A DNA stretch of 64,000 bases from Piezodorus guildinii (GCA_023052935.1 CM041297.1:108429563-108493562), one strand, 5' to 3'; positions 12,476 to 24,570 are shown, numbered from the stretch's first letter. The notes: generated by a model from the sequence alone, not told the origin. Program-made: numbers and translations.

Positions 12476-13078
12476 ACACTCATTTTTAAAAATATGAAGT
12501 GTTGACTATAAAATAACTTATTGTATGAATAACTCTTTATGTGTCAGTTGTGTGTGTTTACAAGTATAAAACAATACAATAACCTAAGGTACTTTTAATG
12601 CAATACCCACTGCACTACAGTAAGCAAATACAGAACAATGAAGCTGTTCGATACGATCACTGTTATTCCACAGTCTGGCGGTCACAAACCGTTAGATTAT
12701 TGTGGGTGTAGTCTGTTGATCTGAGTTTGGATTCCTTATCGCTGATTCTTAAAGAGACAATTGTGCAGGTATAGATGTTACTTTTGATGCTAAAGATTTT
12801 TCTTTAAGTTACTGACAATTTTAACGGATGATGATAGATACGCTTGATATTTAAAAATTGATTAGATCATGATCAGAGTTCTTTCCTCGTCATAATTAAG
12901 ATAATCATCTACAGCCTCAGTTTTGGTAGTTTCAGAAAATTGATCAATCTCCTTTAGCGAATTCATTCGATATTTCATTCCCTGGTTATAATGTAGTGGA
13001 TAGGAAGTGCTTGGGGTTAAAAACAAAACAACAGAAATGGTATATCATTGTAACAAGCGTTCGTTTCCATATAGTTTT
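12476..13078. other. Intergenic DNA, nothing recognised
   Basis: Mixed AT-rich sequence with no open frame or repeat that I could match elsewhere in the window. Confidence 0.5.
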
Positions 13079-13932
13079 TACTTTCACTTACTATTATAAT
13101 AAGGGAAAGTATTGCAATCGTGAAAATTTCCGAATTCCAGTTTTCAACGGAAATACACATTTTAGGGTCCCCTGAGTCCAAATAACCAAGTCCGCAAAAA
13201 GTTCTGTTGTGGTGTAACCGGGAAGTAGTCTATGAACTGAATTTCCATTAGCGAATATACGCCCGAATTACAAAACTTTTTCATCAAAATGACTTACCAG
13301 AAGGGCCACTTTATACCATGCATTTTGCACCTTTTTTCGGATTTTCTCGAGAACGATTCCGACGATTTTGATTAAACTCGCTATGTCGATGTAGAATGTA
13401 ATGGGCTTTAATATCATGTAGTTTTCATTCTGATTAAAATGGTCTGACAGGGCTTAAATGCCGATATTTTAATTTTCTTCCCCTGAAGTACCTTTAATTT
13501 TGTTGATTCTATAAAAATAACTAATTATCTCGTTACCGCTGATAAAAAACAGGTAAATATGTAAGTTGAGCGAATTTAAAAAACAAAGTATGGGAGAAAA
13601 CTGATAAAAAATTTTTTAATGCAATTTTTTTATTTTGAACATAGCAACAGTAATATACATATATGATATACGTTGAAAGCTAAAGATTTTAGAAAAAAAT
13701 ATTATCTAATACACAAGAGCTTGTAAAAGTTAAAGAGAGTGATGAAAAGCCGATAAATATAAGTATTGTTTAAGATAATAGATTTTTTAATAAAATACAT
13801 GTTTCTATAGAAATTCCATTTTTCTAATTCTTTAATGGTTTCACTCATTTTTATCTCTAACTGTATTTTGAAAATTCTTTAATTGATTCTAACAACTGAG
13901 GTTAGTGAAAGTCGTGTGTTGCCCGCACCAGA
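13079..13932 (-). repeat. MT repeat copy B (full length, inverted orientation)
   Basis: Reverse-oriented copy. The conserved 3' end lies at 13079-13200 (CTTTCACTTACTATTATAAT) and the 5' end at 13905-13932 (GTGTGTTGCCCGCACCAGAT). The internal CA repeat has been lost, leaving a shorter centre than copy A. Confidence 0.7.
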
Positions 13933-14221
13933 TTTTTTTTTATGAATAATCACTTCCATGTATGTTCTGAGGGAATTAAAACATGATCATTATCAACAAT
14001 ATCATTTTATGGAAACATGCTTCTTTCATTACTGGTTATCATGCGACATGTCGCTTTACAAACACACTATCGAAGATATTGATCATTTTTGTCTATTCAG
14101 TTAATAAATTCTATTACTAAAAATATAGTGTAGACAGAAATATTTTAATTTTTATTAGAATAGAATAGAAAATAAAATAATTTAATTATGGGACTGGGTC
14201 TCTTAAGAATAACAGTTATTA

Positions 14222-14446
14222 CTAAGGTGTAGATTCTTTAAGGTGAAGGTCAAATTCTATGAATAAAATTGAAGGCTTTTTTTTAGACATGAGGCTTCTG
14301 ATTGTAAGCATCCCCACAACAGAAAAAAAAAATTGTTCCTTTGCACACTTGTTGGCATTTTAGCCGACACGTCGTGCATTGATTTTTAATAAAAGAGTGG
14401 TGAAGTAAAAATCAGCCTCCAATTTTATTCAATAACAGGTATGTTC
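14222..14446 (+). repeat. Short inverted-repeat-bounded element with degenerate hammerhead-like motif, copy 1
   Basis: An inverted pair GAATAAAATTGAAGGC (about 14259) and GCCTCCAATTTTATTC (about 14415) bounds ~160 bases. Inside is GGCATTTTAGCCGACACGTCGTGC, a corrupted form of the Penelope-type GCC-GAAACGTCG block, followed by AATAAAAGAGTGGTGAAG. The same element recurs at 27150-27450. Confidence 0.5.
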
Positions 14447-14629
14447 ATTGAAATATAAAATAATATGTCTGACCAACTGACAGTATGAACATAATTATTA
14501 TTTACAATGATGAGATAAGAAATATTATACAACAAAAATAAAATAAAATCTTCTGGTGGCAGGTAATAGTGTTAGACTAAATGAATTGAAATTTACATTT
14601 AAGCTGTAAACAATTATTTTCTCCATTCA

Positions 14630-15003
14630 ACATTTTTTTAAAATTCTTTTATTGAAATTCAACTTTACAAAGTCAACAAGTAAATGAGCTATTTACAGAA
14701 AATTGGCTAGAAAAAGTCTTGAGAATAGTGCATTTCATTCAGTAGTAGCACTTCAGTGTTTATTTGGTCAGCAGGTCTCGAGACCACCGTCTTTTCAGAT
14801 GCCTCGGAGGATTATCAGGAACAGATGCCAATGAGAGGATACGGACAAGTGGGTTTGTATGGGTGTAATTTGAATGAAAAGGAGGTTTATCTATTTGGGC
14901 AATTTCTGCAACTAGTGGGATATTCAGGTCTCTATGGATGAGTTTGTTGGTAACAAAGTAAGGAGTGTTAGAATTTTTCGAAGGATTTTGGATTGCAAAT
15001 TCA
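14630..15003 (-). mobile_element. JB LINE 3' end, 5'-truncated
   Basis: Minus-strand 3' terminus: an A-rich tail (T-run near 14633-14640), the 3' UTR, then the ORF2 C-terminus with NKLIHRDLNIPLV and PPRHLKRRWSRDLL. The C-terminal motif is shared with JA and with 50042-50091. Upstream coding is lost. Confidence 0.65.
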
Positions 15004-15007
15004 ACAT

Positions 15008-15460
15008 TTAATAACTAGAATTGAAATATCTCAATTATTGAGCGTCTGGGATGACAGAAGGTCAACAAAATTGAAAAGAAGGGAGATAAATGGGGATAGA
15101 GAAGCATCATGGCGGATATGGGTAGGTAGAGAATTCCAAAGGAACGATCAAAAGTTTTAGTTCTAAGAGTAGGAACGTAAAAATCAGAATGGCGTGATCT
15201 TGTTTTAAGAGAGTGAATTGAAGATTTAAATTGAAGGAGACTATGAATATAGGTAGGTTTCTGGGAGTTAATGGTTTGGTTAAGGTATATTAATCCAAGG
15301 AAATATTTTCTGCGAGTAGAGAGTAGGAGCCACTTTTACTCACCGTATAACCGGGTAACATGAGACCTCTTCGAAGTACCAAAGACAAATCTGTTCATAA
15401 TTCGCTTTAGCCTCTCATCATGCCCAGTCGAGAGGCCATATTACGACACAGCAATAGTCA
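15008..15460 (-). mobile_element. CR1-like LINE ORF2 C-terminal fragment
   Basis: On the minus strand the pieces RSRHSDFYVPTLRTKTFDRSF and ISLLFNFVDLLSSQ match in layout the C-terminal tail at 17085-17474 (RTAAFDRSFIVRSSSVWNSIP). Frame breaks are present. It abuts the JB end at 15003, so one probably inserted beside the other. Confidence 0.5.
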
Positions 15461-16555
15461 AAGTGAGGATTCAAGGAGCGTACGTGTGGATAGTGAAAGT
15501 CAGCCTTCTTTGAAGAATCTTGCTCCATAAAAATAAAATAATCTGGTTGATATTCATCGGTATTTTTTTATTTTTTTTTATTAAATACGTGAAATCTAAT
15601 AATTTATTTATTTTTCTAATTGGTTGTTTCGATACATTTACTTCGGTATTGTAGAATATAGGAAAATGGTACCAGGAAAGATGTAAAGCCGCAACAAACG
15701 ATATGAATTGTATATTATATACATTCATACTGTATCTTCCTCCTCATGTAAAATTTGTTCTGGGAATCGCTTTTATTGACGTATTTAGCCTCATTGAGCT
15801 CCGAAATAACATAATATCTTCCTTCAAAACTTTTATTCCACCTTATCATCATACATTACCGGATCTTATAGCATTCTTAATTCCAGTAAAGACTGTATTA
15901 AGTTCTGAATATTTAAAAAAAAATCGAAAATCAAGTGTCTGAACTTCAAAAACTCGCTCAAGTCAATCAAGTCTTCATTTAGTAAATTGTGAAGGACTGT
16001 AATGATAGTACTTTATTGCAATTATTTTCATTGAAACATAATTGGAAAACGTTTACGCAATCTTATTAAAATTGATTCATTGTCACTTGCCTACTAAATT
16101 AGGATATGCAACATGTAATTGCCCAGTCCTTGACGGAGTCCCTGCGCTCATCTGTATCAACTGACCTTTCTTACTTAGTCATAAAACCACGGATTTTGCA
16201 GAATGGTGAGAAAAGATGAGTCATTGGACCCATAATATGTAAATGGGTAACTCCTTCACATGAGCAAGCAGGAAGCCTCTTTCAGATATAACAATGGAGG
16301 ATGAATCATAGTAGCATCATTTTTGTCTTTCCTCGTTGTGGGAATCCTCTTCCTGATATTACTATTGAAAAGAAAAATTGAGTAAAATAAATTGAAAGAT
16401 GACTAGGTAATTGTGGTTCGTTAAAACTTTTCTAAACAATAAATTACCTTGCCATTTATGTAATTAAATTTGCATAATTATTTTATAATAAAAGTTTGTT
16501 TTTTTATTTGGATTTAAAGTCTTTAGGTAATTAAAAGGATTCTGATAAGAGGTAT
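15461..16555. other. Intergenic DNA, nothing recognised
   Basis: A plus-strand open frame at 15703-15942 and its antisense have no motif and ordinary AT-rich composition. I do not regard them as genes. No repeat was matched. Confidence 0.45.
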
Positions 16556-16590
<35 letters not shown>

Positions 16591-17460
16591 TTCTTTATTT
16601 ATTCCGGGACAAGTCCCTTCAGAATAATACATATGAAAGTAAATAAAGTCTTAGATGCCTTAGAGTAATAATGGAAGAAAAAAAATACAGTGATAAAGTA
16701 AAAAATAAATACTCAAGACAAAGATAACATATAAAACCAAACTGTTGAATATAATAAATCGACTTCTCATTCTAGTTCGAGTGAGAGAAACAAAAAAAAA
16801 AAAAATAATATATATGTACATAAAACTAATTTAGATGTTAGTTAAAAAAAAAAAAAAAATACAAAATTATCCTTCTGTTCCTGTGCAGAGCTTTGATCAA
16901 AAAATAATTATATACAATTTCTATCTAATTAAAAAAACAAAAATAAAAACAGGAGAAAAAAAAAATAATAACTTCTATATTAACGCTTCTGTGATTTTAT
17001 AAATTTATTTATTTATCATTATTATTTTATTTTATTCCTTTTCCATTTTTTTTTTTATTTTTTTTTTTATTTGAACATTCTCATTTAAAATTGGTTATTG
17101 TCGAGATTCCTTGGAAATTGAATGGATAGGAAGTAATTGAATAGACGGGATTTAAAGGTTGGAAGGGTATTCGAGTTACGGATATGAGAAGGGATAGAGT
17201 TCCATACGGAAGATGATCGGACAATGAAAGATCTGTCGAAAGCTGCGGTTCGATGGGGCGGCATATACAAATCAGAAGGCCGTGCTCGAGTGTTGCGGGA
17301 ATGAATCGAGGATTTGAATAGTAGGAGGTCAGAGATGTATGATGGACGGCGGGATCGGATTACTTGATAGAGGAAGGATGCCAAGAAGTACTTACGACGA
17401 TAGGAAGGATAAAGCCACTTTAACTCTTCGTAGAATCGAGTGACAGATGTGTATTTATTT
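16556..17460 (-). mobile_element. CR1-like LINE 3' end with (AAT)n tail
   Basis: Read on the minus strand: ORF2 C-terminus (17474-17085), ~490 bases of 3' UTR, then GGGACTTGTCCCGGAATAAA and a terminal (ATT)n of ~35 bases at 16556-16590. Ending in a short tandem repeat rather than poly(A) is typical of CR1/L2-type LINEs. A plus-strand relative with the same GGGACTTGTCCC end lies at 48870-49437. Confidence 0.7.
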
Positions 17461-17474
17461 ATTTTTTTGAACAT
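17085..17474 (-). pseudogene. LINE ORF2 C-terminal domain, 5'-truncated
   Basis: About 127 codons still open, ending in TAA at 17085. Contains YRRKYFLASFLYQVIRSRRP, RTAAFDRSFIVRSSSVWNSI, then LPTFKSRLFNYFL: the Arg-rich/FKSRL tail seen after the RT thumb in CR1- and Jockey-type LINEs. No RT blocks remain. The first codons (from about 17460) run into the next element, so the start is not real. Confidence 0.65.
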
Positions 17475-18420
17475 TTTTATTTATATTTACTACTGTATTA
17501 AAACAAAAAAATACATTAAGTAAATGTGATAGTTATATAATACAATGGCATAAAATAAATCTAATGAAGCACTCCAAAAAGGCGCCTCGGAGGATTATCA
17601 GGAATTGAAGAGAAAGAAAGGATTGAAACTAGTGGGTTAGAGTGAGAATGGAGTTTGTCATGAAAGGATTGATTCCTGGTCCAAATGTGTAACAAAGGTA
17701 ACATTAAGGTCTTTATAGATTAGTTTATTGGTGGCAAAGTTAGGAGCGTTAAGGATTTTACGAAGGATTTTGGGTTGTAGAATTTGATGCAAAAAGAATT
17801 TGTTGGTTTAGTGGGGCTCTACTAAAAAAAAAACAAAAAAAAAACAACCTGTACCACTACAACTCATAAAGGGTTTTGGACTATGTAGAGATTCGTACTA
17901 TTTCTAGGCCAAAGGCCGCACAATGAGGTGATTTGGCCGAGATCATGCTCAGCCGGCAGGTTTTTCCCCATTATTGGGGACCCACTTGATTGAGGCTGGG
18001 TGTGCCCCAGGAGGGTCTTCATACCCCAGATCGCCCTCCGGCTGAAATAACAGAATAAATAATATTCTGCCACAGCCGGGATTCAAACCCATGACCCGGA
18101 GCACAATAGACTAGCGCTCAACCCACTAGACCACGCCGCTCCCCAGTGGGGATCTATTAAACCATCAAAATAGTTCTACTCCGTAAGGCCAGATTGGTCT
18201 TATAATAGTCGTGTAGATGAGCCTTTTGTATTTAAGAGGAAGGCGTGACCGTTTGTCTAGTGTTGAAGTAGCCTAAAACAGTGAGCAGTTTTTTGTTATT
18301 TTATTCGAGTATGAGGATTCTAAGTTAGGCGTTTGTCAAAAAGGAGTCTTAAGTATCGGATTTGTTTAACAGGAACTAATTAAGTGAGATTAAATTCTCC
18401 ACTTCTAACGCCATACTTCT
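17461..18420 (-). mobile_element. JB LINE 3' part, interrupted by an S2 SINE
   Basis: Two collinear pieces, 17461-17824 and 18145-18420, of a JB 3' region on the minus strand. T-rich DNA at 17461-17480 is the A tail; the C-terminal block is at 17585-17660, the thumb block at about 18165-18290. The S2 SINE between them is flanked by a duplicated 15-bp JB target, so the order of events is JB first, S2 later. Confidence 0.7.
17825..18144 (-). mobile_element. S2 SINE (tRNA-derived), best copy
   Basis: Head on the minus strand with pol III A box TGGTCTAGTGG (18133-18123) and B box GGGTTTGAATC (18090-18080) at tRNA-like spacing. A body of ~200 bases follows. The end is T-rich on the transcribed strand (A-rich at 17825-17845 on plus). 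The target site is duplicated: AGTGGGGCTCTACTA ends at 17824 and AGTGGGGATCTATTA is at 18145-18159, two mismatches in 15. Other copies: 28354-28650, 55664-55930, 62030-62305. Confidence 0.8.
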
Positions 18421-19276
18421 AGTTCTTTGATGGGGGCTTGAAGGAGGTATATTATTTAGATCTATTATTCAATACAAATCTATCTTCGTATAGAATTATT
18501 AATACTCACTGGATTAAAGTAGATTATTTTAATTATTCCTTTAAGATTATCATTAACTTTAATGATGTGTAAATTTTGTAGGGTATTTATAACTCTTGTA
18601 TTTGTTGTTATCAATAGTGTTGCAACAAAGTATTGAAGCTCTATTAGAAATTCTAATTAATACTCCTTAATCGTATCCAAGATAGAGGTTTTTGTGTTTC
18701 TCAGTAGCTAAGAAGTATTCATCAAATATTTTAAATTTTACACATCAAAATAGAGGTTAAGCTGAGATATATTTCTGAAGAATTATGATCATGTTTAAAA
18801 TATTTACTTTTTTTTATACATAATTATAAAAACCTCTGCAACGTAAGATATACTCGTACAACTCAGTTACGGGTTATAATTAGCCACAAAAAGTTATATA
18901 TTTTGAAAACGTTATTTTTTTAATTTACAATTGTGACGCAGGCGTGGTTGATCTTAATGTGAGATATTCACAACTTATCTATGTTGAATTATGTACTTAC
19001 GTCAGTTAATTTTCATTTCATTCAAACCATATTTTTGCTTATTATACAATTTATTTTCCTAAAATCTCTATTTAAAACAAATATTTTTATTGAATAATAA
19101 TTGGTATTTCTATGATTTTTGGATTCTAAAATATAATAAAATTGAGGTGCATTTAATTGTACTTGTAAGGTGTCGAGTTCCATCAAAATTGTTAGACCAG
19201 TTATTAAGAATCTGTAGTTTCATAATTTTTCACACAGTCCCTTTTAAGGTATGTCCGTGTAAACATCGCGAAAAAT

Positions 19277-19278
<2 letters not shown>
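18421..19278. other. AT-rich stretch without features
   Basis: No open frame with coding character. Sequence is AT-rich up to the poly(A) tail of the neighbouring LINE. Confidence 0.5.
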
Positions 19279-19323
<45 letters not shown>

Positions 19324-20937
19324 CTTACCCTCTGGTTTTATTTTCGAACAAAATACAAATACAAATATAATATGTATAGCTGTCAGATTTGTCCTTCTGT
19401 TACCCGGAGGTATTCTAAAGAGGATTGCTATATGCGCTGGATGCACTAGTAATCTTTCAAGGGCTTCTTCTAAGCCTTTATTTATCCATTGCAAAATGGG
19501 AGGGACCATTCTTCAGGGTTTTGGCAATAAATTGAGTTCAGACATAGTCCGAACTCCTTCCCTCGGCGACAACGTCAACGAGAGGTAGTGATCCTTGCCA
19601 CCTCCCAGGCTTGGGTGGTGGGGTGATATCAGAAAATAATGGATTAGCACAGGCCTTCAGCCCATCAAAAAATTTAATGTGCCTCCGGCTGATATATAGT
19701 GATGCACTGTTGGCAATACTAATTCCTGATGAAGGATATGGTTTCTGGCCCTTTGTAAGTTGGTACCTCTGACAATCCGCCGAAGGATGGAGTTCTGGAA
19801 CGTCTGTAATTGTTTGAGAGTGGACTTAAACAGATGCCGCATCAAGGGCGCACCATAGAGCATAGTCGGACGTATTATAGCCTTGTAGATCTGTAGTTTC
19901 AGCCTCAGTGAGAGCTGAGGTGACGTGAGTAGATGATTAAGTCTATAGCTCTTTCTCCTGGCCAGTTTGAGTCGTTCCCGGACGTGACTAGATAAGGTGA
20001 GGTGCCTATCTAGAGTGACGCCCAGGTAGAGGATTGAATTAGAGACTGGCAGTGTTTCTCCGTTCACTTTAAAATCAGTGGGCAAAGCGCTCTTCCCCTT
20101 CTGGAACGACATGACAATAGCATCTGTCTTCTTCGGGTTCACCCTAATGCCAATCTCCTTCAGCTCATCTACAATAGTGGTCGATGCTCCTTGTGCCAGG
20201 GTGAGAGCCCTTTTCGATCTCATACTAGAAGCATAGATGCCAATGTCATCGGCGTAGGCTGCTACCAGTGCCATCGGGTGCTTCATTGAGATCACTTTGC
20301 TGTAAAGATCACAAACAATAGTGGTCCCAATACAGAACCTTGAGGAACCCCACAAATGGTGTCCTTTGAAGTTGACAATTTATCGCCTACCCTTACGACG
20401 AAGGATCTCCCGCTTAAGTAGCTTCTGATCAATCGGCATAATGAAGCTGGAAAACAATAGTCTTCCAACTGGCGAAGCAGTAACTCGTGGGATACACAAT
20501 CAAACGCCTGTGTGCAGTCCAGCGAGATGAACGCCGTGGCTTCATTGTTCTTCGTCATACGCTCTATGGTGTGCCTTTGAAGTTTCACTAAATGATGATC
20601 GCAGGCTACGCCTCGTGAGAACCCGGTCTGTTCTGGTGGAATGATGGACTCCTCACTGCAGTGCTCTAGCAGATGGTGATGGATCAGCCTCTCGAACACC
20701 TTGCTCATATGCGAAAGGAGACTGATAGGCCGATAATGCTCTGGTGAGTCTCCATTCTTCCCAGGCTTAAGTAGCGGCACTATGATCGCTTGCTTCCAGT
20801 CATCGGGGAAGTAAGAGATCCGCATACAGGAGTTAAGAATGTTTAATAAGAAGGCTTTACCCCTCCGAGGTAGCATCTTCAATAGTACATACGGAATATC
20901 ATCCAGTCCCGAAGCCTTGTTACCCTTGGTGCGTATA
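19279..20937 (-). mobile_element. 5'-truncated LINE (family LD) with 45-nt poly(A) tail
   Basis: Minus-strand insertion ending in an uninterrupted poly(A) (T45 at 19279-19323). It holds ~280 bases of 3' UTR/C-terminal sequence and an RT-encoding region, and breaks off at a (TA)n at 20934-20956. The GC content is clearly above its surroundings. A perfect long tail suggests recent insertion. I could not find a convincing target-site duplication; only AAATAA-like bases flank both ends. Confidence 0.75.
19657..20930 (-). pseudogene. Non-LTR reverse transcriptase, truncated and frameshifted
   Basis: RT of a Jockey-like LINE lacking the endonuclease. The first frame (to a stop at 20292) starts with a KASGLDDIPYVLLK block and shows LLKPGKNGDSPEHYRPISL, ISLDCTQAFDCVSHELL and GVPQGSVLGPLLF. 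The second frame (from about 20355 to a stop at 19657) shows the catalytic box AAYADDIGIYAS, YLGVTLDRHLTLSSHV and the thumb KLQIYKAIIRPTMLYGAPL. The frames overlap near 20292-20355 and differ by one base in phase, so a single small indel between the palm blocks kills the gene. The ancestor was probably full length elsewhere. Confidence 0.8.
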
Positions 20938-20956
20938 TATATATATATATATATAA
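20934..20956. repeat. (TA)n microsatellite at the LINE truncation point
   Basis: Simple TA run directly at the 5' limit of the LD fragment. Confidence 0.8.
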
Positions 20957-21726
20957 ATAAATTTTAACCAATTTCGAAACTTGATATACGAAAAAGGAAT
21001 ATGTTTACAAGATCAAACTTTTTACAGCGAGTAGGACTATGACAGCTGTATAAGAAAAAATAATTAAAAGTTAGGCTCTTTTCCTTTATATGCTTTTATC
21101 TTGTTAAGAATCACGGTTTTTATTCATATTCGAGAATTGCTTAAACAACTTCCTTCACTATTTATGTTAGGAGTTGTGGGGAAAAAATAGAAAGTCTGTC
21201 CTTATCTTATTGTTAATTTTTGTTTTGATTGGATATCTAATCACATGTTTTTGCCCGCAGAGCTGACTTAAAACGGTTAAAAAAAAAGTATTGCCTCGAA
21301 TTTTCTTTATTAATGATTTAATATTTAAGAAAGGATAGAGAATAACTGGTCAAAAAATCACGAAAATGAGAAATGTCTAGCGACAAAATTAATGAAAATC
21401 GGACGAATACAAATGGATTGACCCATACCATAATTTGCCTGGATCACAATAGTTTGTCTAGTTATATATTTCATTTATGAGAAAATGAAAGTAAAACGAA
21501 TATAAAGGCCTTCCACGTTAAATAGATATAATCAGTTTATTTATTTAAAGGGACACGAGTAATCCCTTTGATCTAGACACTGACGATCGGCTCGAAGCCT
21601 TCGTGCCCTATTGTGACATAGTGACCATATTCATGACCGTATTTTAGATTCTCTGTTAAGATAGTGAAAATCATTGGCACCCGATCACGCGAATGGCCAT
21701 AGACCCCGTTCAGTCGTCCGTTAGGT
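20957..21726. other. Upstream region of the acidic exon
   Basis: AT-rich until about 21540, then GC rises. If 21727 is the first coding codon, the GC-richer stretch 21540-21726 is probably 5' UTR/promoter DNA; an in-frame TAG (21700-21702) stops the frame 24 bases before the ATG. No TATA box or initiator could be singled out. Confidence 0.4.
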
Positions 21727-22021
21727 ATGGAACCGAAAGCTAGTGAGGAGTCCAACCAGGACGGTACCACTGTCGAGGATGTGGCCGAAGAGGCTGGTCA
21801 ACAAGGAGAAGAGTCTGTTGACCAGGCAGAAGACGCAGAGGAAAAAGATGGCGATAGTGCCAACGAGGAAACGGATGGGAAAGAAGAGAGTGAAGGTGGT
21901 GAAGAAGAAGGCGAAGGACAAAGTGAAAAAGAGGATAAACCTGACGACAACGAAACTGAAACAGCATCAGTAAAAGATGAGGAAAATCGCGTAATGGGGG
22001 ACACTTTCATTGTTTTTCCAG
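21727..22021 (+). CDS. Acidic first coding exon, proposed start of a tetraspanin gene
   Basis: 98 codons plus one base (phase 1) from ATG to a good donor (CCAG|GTAGGATT at 22021/22022). About a third of the residues are Asp/Glu, with runs such as EGGEEEGEGQSEKEDKPDD; it ends in GDTFIVFP. Such a segment is probably disordered and cytosolic. The coding-like composition stands out against AT-rich flanks. The one-base overhang fits the microexon at 25863 and the exon at 26565, and through them the tetraspanin exon at 46254. The link is an inference from phase and frame; the exon could belong to another gene. The frames on the opposite strand here are shadows. Confidence 0.6.
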
Positions 22022-22036
22022 GTAGGATTACTTAAT

Positions 22037-22280
22037 AATTTAATTATAATAATAATAATAGCTTTATTGACAACAGTATTGACAGAAGCCTCTCCCATAG
22101 GGAGGAATTTATAGTAGTTTGGCTATAGTAAAAATAAATAGATAAACAATTAAAATAATAAACAGAAAATAATCTAAAGAAAGAAAAAATAAATATACAA
22201 AAAACCTCAATAACAAAACAAAGTCCTTAAAAAAAAGCACACCAAAATAAAGCAAAAAACTAAATATTCTTTAAAAAATT
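22037..22280 (-). mobile_element. LINE 3' end with (AAT)n tail just inside an intron
   Basis: Minus-strand end: GGCTTCTGTCAATACTGTTG, CAATAAAGC and a terminal (TTA)n at 22045-22060. The tail sits only ~16 bases past the splice donor at 22022. The remaining body is AT-rich 3' UTR. Confidence 0.55.
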
Positions 22281-24149
22281 TAATCATATAACTATTTAAT
22301 TTTTCATCTCAAAGAATTATTAATGAAACCTATTTATGGGATGGACGAACGTGTGGTGTGATATGTTTTATTCGATTTGTATTCATTTGCAACCAATTTA
22401 TTTCTTTTTGTTTGATAATGTTTTTGTATCAATTTTATCCTATGTTAATTAAATGTCACTATAGATTTATTATGACTACGGCAGTGCATTATAATAAAAA
22501 AAAAAAAACACTTTTCAAGGTCTATAAAAATACAAGAATTAAAAAAAAAAAAGGTTTTTACTTTAGCTATAATAATATCAATATAATTAATAAAAATGAA
22601 ACTGAATAGGTCAGATATACGATCAACTAATCTGTCAATGCAGTCAATTATGTTATTGAATTCATTTTAATTATTATTAGTTACCCATAAATTAAACTAT
22701 AATGGTTGTATTAGGGAAACTAAATGCACCTAAATAATTTAATTTTGTAAAAATTACTTTTCACATTTATGGTTAATTTATTTATTATTAAAACAAAATT
22801 ATTGATTAACTAGTGGGCAATGAACTCTTTTTCCTGACGGTTTCTAATGGATTATTGATTAATAACAAGATTTAAAGTCCTGATTACGATTCGTTCCGTG
22901 TTTAATGATGAAACTAGGAGAGGGGAAAAAGGCCATTTCTTCCGGCCAACTGTCGTTTTTAATTTAAGTATAATATGTTTAGTCTGCTCGCTTTTAATAT
23001 TATTCAGCCTAAATACATGAAAAAATAGTGCTTGAAAAGATTCTGTTTGATGTTTAGAGAAATATAGGTCTGAAACCTTAATTTGAAGATTTTTTCTTAA
23101 TGATCTTATGAAGAGGCGACGGATAGGTGTTGGAGTTACCCGAGGCTCTTCGTGCATATTATAGTTATTTTTGTAGTGTTCAAATCTAAAAAAATGTAAG
23201 ATCTAATGGTCTGAGCGATGGAATTTGCTAATATCTAGATTATTGAGGGACGTTTCATTCAAGCCTCTTATTACCCACTTGAGATTATGATTAGTTAAAA
23301 AAAAAACTTATAGTAATTATATTATTATGCTAAAATATATTCCTCACCATCCAGGTTCTATTATTTGTTGCCACAGAACTTTCAGAAGTATAAAAATTTA
23401 TTAAAAAATTTTTGAGGAACAGAATTCCTCCCAAAATTAATAATAGATCATAAAAGAGTTATTTCTGTAATAATTCACAAATACAACAATGCATATTATA
23501 ATACAATTCGCAATTGCCTCTTCTTTTTTTTTATTAGTCTCTAAACTTATTCGTAATCGTAAAACTAACTCTTTCAAGTAGTTAAAATTTCATTTGGGTT
23601 GTATCTCTTCCTCATTAATTAAAAGTCTTTGCTCTAATAAAAGTTGCCCTAGTTCAAGTATAAAACAAATTAATGAATGTGCTCCCCCCTCTTTTTTTTG
23701 TTGTATTATTTCCACTTTTTCCTCTAAGCCAGCTTTTCTTTTAATAAAAACGGTAGACCAGTGAAACAATAAGATAATTTCGATGTAGGATCAAAGCGAA
23801 TATCGATGGTTTTAAACCTCAAAGATTTACACTGTAACTTCCTATGTTTTACTTAATTTTAGTAATAAAAAAAAGTATAATAGTTTGGCTCTTCCCTGAA
23901 TCCTCTACACATACATACTCACATTTATTTGTGTCTATGTGATATGATAAAGATCGACTACTTACTTTTTAACAAACATATACTAATAACTAATCTTGAA
24001 TCGGCGTTATACAATGAGATAAAGTGTTCAGAATCCTCCACTTTCACACTGTGAAGTTTTTTAAATATCACCTTTAAGAATTTGTTTCATTAGAAGTCTT
24101 AGAGGTATTTAAATAAGAAGGAAATATGGCATTAAAATTTTACGAATTT
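22281..24149. other. AT-rich DNA in the proposed first intron
   Basis: Holds poly(A) and poly(T) runs (22497-22508, 22540-22551, 23525-23533) and short open frames without motifs. Nothing else was recognised. Confidence 0.45.
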
Positions 24150-24570
24150 AAGGATTTGATTCGAGGGGAAATCGATGGTTTCGCAGATTTCCAAAGCTCA
24201 ACTCTCTTAAGTCCAGATCGGCCTAATGGTTGTCATGTAAATAAGCTGTTTGTGGTTCAATAGGAGATTAGAACGTTCGTCTAGTAAGTGTTGAAGTAGC
24301 CGAAAATGTTGAAGTTTCAGGAGTCCCAGGTGTATGTTTTGTTTATGTGGGATTGAAGAGTTAGGAATGCAGAAATTTAATGATTTACCGATAACACACA
24401 TGTATCATCAGCATAGGTAAAAAGGAAGTGTTAGGATGAGAAAACGCTTTTTTAACATTGTATTTACTATTAATGTATTCGCAAATTTATGTCATGTTTC
24501 TTTATATGGGAATAATTTTATTATCTAATGTTTATAGGTTATTGGTTTTTTGTTGAGTACCAAAGATTCG
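24150..24570 (-). mobile_element. JB LINE fragment with YADD box
   Basis: Minus-strand RT remnant. The catalytic box is readable as FTYADDTCV near 24390-24420. Downstream, LLQHLLDERSNLLLNHKQLI and TTIRPIWT form the thumb. It parallels 11860-12475 but is better preserved at the catalytic site. Stops and frame changes remain. Confidence 0.6.

Noticed and set aside
18080..18133. tRNA gene suggested by A and B boxes
   Set aside because: The boxes belong to an S2 SINE head with a TSD and long body; acceptor and anticodon stems do not pair as a tRNA.
19204..19509. 101-codon minus-strand ORF with poly-Lys
   Set aside because: It reads through the LINE 3' region into its own poly(A) tail (K run); the frame continues into flanking DNA by chance.
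21740..22010. Three overlapping frames (Leu/His-, Ser- and Lys-rich) over the acidic exon
   Set aside because: Shadows of the Glu/Asp-rich coding frame; their composition follows from GAA/GAG codons read out of frame.
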